Source: Deltaproteobacteria bacterium (GTDB lineage Bacteria; Bdellovibrionota_C; UBA2361; JAFLCA01). Taken from it: DNA of 37,582 nt. The position numbers and the translations under genes are program-made. A model generated the notes under the pieces. The model worked only from the letters and a program-made list of their open reading frames with translations. It was not told the origin of the DNA and made no database searches. Each line of letters begins with the position of its first letter. Within the stretch, counting starts at the first letter, position 1. The stretch spans positions 1 to 37,582 of the forward strand of contig JAFLCA010000011.1 of NCBI GenBank assembly GCA_017302875.1, in the 5' to 3' direction. Shown here piece after piece: positions 35,326 to 37,582 of this stretch.

Positions 35326-35879
35326 GAACCCTTGTTACCATAAAATTCTTGCCAGAGCAGCAAAGCGCGCTTGACCCCTTTGGTCATCGAAGCGGCTGAT
35401 ATAGTGGCACCCGTCACATTCTCGATCTCGGTACCCAGCTTAAACTTATCCGATGAACCCTTGCCCTCAAATTGATGCAGAAACTTCTGCTCACGCGCTT
35501 CCCAGCCGCGCACTTCGCGAAAAACCATCATTTCGACGCGCGTGACTCTTCCTTCTGCCGAGATGCCAACAACATACGTAATCGGAAGATGCTTGCCGAT
35601 CTCGGAATCGATGAGAGCATACCCACGCGGCTTAGCACCATCTTCGCAAACGAAGAAGTGCGCCTGCTTCTGTTCCTCGCCCATTAAGCGAGCATCTTCG
35701 AGCCGTTCGATAAGTTCGCTCGACAGGTCTTTGGGGTCGTAGCGAGGAGTGCAGCCTTGCGGAAGGGCGACCGCTAGCGCCTGTTCTTTCGTTAAATACA
35801 CTTCAGCTGCGGCGGAAGATGTCGCAAGCAACAACAAGGCACAGGAGAGAAAAATCGGGCGCGCTGCCCGGCCACCCAT
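35322..35879 (-). CDS. Exported FMN-binding domain protein (NqrC/RnfG-like)
   Basis: A 185-residue exported protein with a signal peptide (IFLSCALLLLATSSAAA) and a C-terminal FMN-binding domain. The flavinylation motif T-G-A-T-I-S is at 156-161; by analogy with NqrC the second Thr (about 159) would carry covalent FMN. The downstream A-A-S-M-T-K-G-V-K-R-A-L helix is typical of the family. Its presence in one gene cluster with apbE supports modification in the periplasm. It starts three bases after oxidase subunit IV, so it is likely transcribed with the cox operon, and overlaps the following membrane-protein gene by ATGA. Confidence 0.88.
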   Translation of the reverse strand: MGGRAARPIFLSCALLLLATSSAAAEVYLTKEQALAVALPQGCTPRYDPKDLSSELIERLEDARLMGEEQKQAHFFVCEDGAKPRGYALIDSEIGKHLPITYVVGISAEGRVTRVEMMVFREVRGWEAREQKFLHQFEGKGSSDKFKLGTEIENVTGATISAASMTKGVKRALLLWQEFYGNKGS

Positions 35880-35882
35880 TTC

Positions 35883-36287
35883 TTAGTGTCCGTGCTCAAC
35901 CACAACCGCAGCCGGCCCCTGAATCGAAGCAGGAGGAGGGGGAGGCTGATTGAGGTTCGTGTAGATGTCCGGATCCGTGCGGTACGGATTATCGATGAAG
36001 ACGCCAGCCAGCAAAAATCCCAACAAAAGGATCGGGAAGAATGCATACAACCAGGTGGTTGGCTTCTCATACTTCAAATGCATAAAGAAGAGCGCTACCA
36101 ACATGGCCTTCACGGAAGCCACCAGCATGGCAACAACGATATTCAAAGTTCCGAAATCGTGGCGGGAGATCCATACCGTAACGAAGGTTAAAACCACGAG
36201 CGTGACAAACACAGTCACGTAAATACGCATCGGAACGATGTGTCCCGGATTTGCGTGGCTTTCCCCATGAGCGTGATGATGCGACAT
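35883..36287 (-). CDS. Cytochrome c oxidase subunit IV (caa3-type)
   Basis: A 134-residue small membrane subunit of a heme-copper oxidase. It has a His-rich N-terminus (MSHHHAHGESHANPGH) and three hydrophobic segments, including V-K-A-M-L-V-A-L-F-F-M-H-L-K-Y-E, the hallmark of prokaryotic subunit IV. The C-terminus is Pro-rich. It helps assemble the oxidase in the inner membrane. The gene follows ctaE after eight bases and precedes the FMN-binding gene by three bases. Confidence 0.9.
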   Translation of the reverse strand: MSHHHAHGESHANPGHIVPMRIYVTVFVTLVVLTFVTVWISRHDFGTLNIVVAMLVASVKAMLVALFFMHLKYEKPTTWLYAFFPILLLGFLLAGVFIDNPYRTDPDIYTNLNQPPPPPASIQGPAAVVVEHGH

Positions 36288-36295
36288 ACGAAGTC

Positions 36296-36961
36296 CTATC
36301 CAACCAGATAAAGAAGCGGGAACAAGTAGATCCAGATCAGGTCAACTAAGTGCCAGTACAAGGCACCAACCTCGACCGGGGTGTAGTAATCAGGAGAGAA
36401 GCGATTCTTCACTGATTTCGTCAGCACCCATGTCAAAATTCCCATACCAAAAATAACGTGCAAGGCATGCAAGCCGGTCATGCAGTAGTACAGACCGAAG
36501 AACGTTTTATAGTGGGCGTTGAAATCAGACGAATTAAATTCGGGGCGGCCCGGGAAGTACCCCATCTCAAACTTGTGGTGCCACTCGATGTACTTGATGA
36601 CAAGGAAGATAAACGCGCAGAAGATCGTGAAGCTGAGACACTTCGTTACGCGCTTGTTGTTGCCGTGCTGCGCGGCATCCACAGCCAAGGCGGCGGTGAA
36701 GCTGCTGGCAATCAGCACGATCGTATTGAGCATGCCGAGCTTCCAGTCGAGGTGATGACTGGCTGCGTGGAATTCCGCCAAATAGTACCAACGGTAAATC
36801 GCGAATGCCGCGAAGAGTCCGCCGAAAAGGAGAATTTCAGTGGCCAGGAACAACCACATGCCGAGTTTGGCCGCTTCATAAGCGGTCGGCGCATCCATAT
36901 GATGCACATGCGGCGGTCCAATTGGGCCTTCTGCTGTTGCTGTGTGTTCGTGAGCGCTCAT
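36296..36961 (-). CDS. ctaE: Cytochrome c oxidase subunit III
   Basis: A 221-residue membrane protein, subunit III of an aa3/caa3-type oxidase. About five hydrophobic segments are seen, beginning K-L-G-M-W-L-F-L-A-T-E-I-L-L-F-G-G-L-F-A and ending Y-W-H-L-V-D-L-I-W-I-Y-L-F-P-L-L-Y-L, both highly characteristic. F-F-G-L-Y-Y-C-M-T-G-L-H-A-L-H-V is also conserved. The ATG at 36961 follows AAAGG closely. An upstream GTG at 36997 would overlap the ctaD stop and add 12 residues without family features, so it is not used. Confidence 0.94.
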   Translation of the reverse strand: MSAHEHTATAEGPIGPPHVHHMDAPTAYEAAKLGMWLFLATEILLFGGLFAAFAIYRWYYLAEFHAASHHLDWKLGMLNTIVLIASSFTAALAVDAAQHGNNKRVTKCLSFTIFCAFIFLVIKYIEWHHKFEMGYFPGRPEFNSSDFNAHYKTFFGLYYCMTGLHALHVIFGMGILTWVLTKSVKNRFSPDYYTPVEVGALYWHLVDLIWIYLFPLLYLVG

Positions 36962-36983
36962 AAGCCTTTCTGTACAAAAAATC

Positions 36984-37582
36984 CTAGTGTCCGCCACCTT
37001 CTACCGGTTGTCCGTATCCATACGTCCAATCCGTTACGACCGGTGTCTCTTCAAAATTTTCAGTTGGGGGCGGAGAAGCGGTCTGCCACTCAAGCGACAA
37101 GGAATCGTATGGATTGCGCGGAGCTTTCGCCTTAACAAAGATTGCGCAAATCAAAAGATTCATGAGCGCCGAGAAGTAGCCGAGCGCATTCACATAAGCT
37201 CCAACGGTGGAGGCGAAGTGCATCGGCTCAAACTGCGGCAGATAGTCGTAGTAGCGACGCGGCATGCCTTCCATACCCAGCACGAACTGCGGCAAGAAGG
37301 TCATATTGAATCCGACAAATACCAATACCCAGGTAATCTTGCCGACAGTTTCATTGTACATCTTGCCCGTTAGCTTCGGGAACCAGAAGTGCAAAGCGGC
37401 CATAAGTCCGATAACGGCACCGCCTTGAATCGTGTAGTGGAAGTGCGCAACCACGAAGTACGTATCGTGATAGAACACGTCGATCGCTACGGTCGCCAAG
37501 TAAATACCAGTCGTTCCTGCCACCATGAACAAGAAGACAAAGCCCATCGCGTAAAGCATCGGTGTGTCGAAACGAATCGACC
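36984..37582 (-). CDS. ctaD: Cytochrome c oxidase subunit I, C-terminal part (partial)
   Basis: The last 198 residues of subunit I, running off the right edge of the window with no start inside it. The frame continues upstream as S-I-R-F-D-T-P-M-L-Y-A-M-G-F-V-F-L-F, as expected for subunit I. H-D-T-Y-F-V-V-A-H-F-H-Y contains the heme-ligand histidines. G-M-P-R-R-Y-Y-D-Y follows later. The product reduces oxygen at the heme a3-CuB centre and pumps protons. The gene is the first seen of an operon continuing to subunits III and IV and then to the flavin genes. Subunit II is not in the window and may lie upstream. Confidence 0.96.
   Translation of the reverse strand, partial: SIRFDTPMLYAMGFVFLFMVAGTTGIYLATVAIDVFYHDTYFVVAHFHYTIQGGAVIGLMAALHFWFPKLTGKMYNETVGKITWVLVFVGFNMTFLPQFVLGMEGMPRRYYDYLPQFEPMHFASTVGAYVNALGYFSALMNLLICAIFVKAKAPRNPYDSLSLEWQTASPPPTENFEETPVVTDWTYGYGQPVEGGGH

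Noticed and set aside
36458..37135. Plus-strand open frame of 225 codons opposite ctaE and ctaD
   Set aside because: It is antisense to two well-conserved oxidase genes, with no ribosome site or family similarity.

Overview
The window looks like a chromosomal segment of a free-living, aerobically respiring, Gram-negative bacterium of medium G+C content. Several genes encode lipoproteins or Sec-type signal peptides. There is the 3' part of a caa3-type cytochrome oxidase operon, an NhaA antiporter, RimK, and an ImuA-ImuB-DnaE2 mutasome. I cannot place it to a genus; a deltaproteobacteria-like or related proteobacterial lineage would fit but is a guess. No rRNA, tRNA, CRISPR array, prophage or insertion sequence was found.

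Layout. 1-314: intergenic DNA with degenerate direct repeats and a dispersed-repeat signature. 315-2829 (minus): an inositol-monophosphatase family enzyme, a small tautomerase, and an unrecognised proline-rich protein. 3009-9754 (minus): a compact thiamine operon, thiS-thiC-thiD-thiE-thiG-thiH-thiF(rhodanese), read from a TPP riboswitch. Most junctions overlap or touch, and it supplies both the pyrimidine and the thiazole branch plus their coupling enzyme. 9809-12445: a GDPD-like lipoprotein, an AlkD-like protein and convergent nhaA. 12562-13600: a highly biased lipoprotein gene with a strong terminator and a structured leader, then a REP-like palindrome. 13604-15589: a Leu/Ile/Val-type binding protein divergent from a TrmB-like regulator. 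15607-18780: a DUF1295 membrane enzyme, a secreted protein, and a protein that looks like an ABC ATPase without its Walker A motif, fused to a membrane segment. 18787-22387: an MFS transporter divergent from a coupled rimK-DUF1704 peptidase pair. 22564-24327: a 587-residue unknown. 24379-30169: the imuA-imuB-dnaE2 mutagenesis cassette behind a promoter buried in a 41-base palindrome. 30189-33646 (minus): a secreted glycoside-hydrolase-like protein, a biased 204-residue unknown flanked by a perfect 16-base inverted repeat, and a cysteine-rich secreted protein, the last two with clear promoters and terminators. 33794-37582 (minus): the end of ctaD, then ctaE and oxidase subunit IV, running directly into an FMN-binding protein, a four-helix membrane protein with histidines, and ApbE.

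Most worth pursuing: (1) the three-gene flavinylated electron-transfer unit attached to the oxidase operon; (2) the nested palindrome over the mutasome promoter, a candidate SOS operator; (3) the inverted-repeat-flanked gene whose promoter lies outside the repeats; (4) the pseudo-ABC ATPase; (5) two unrelated terminators that share an identical 11-base loop. All functions are inferred from sequence reading only; no database search was run.
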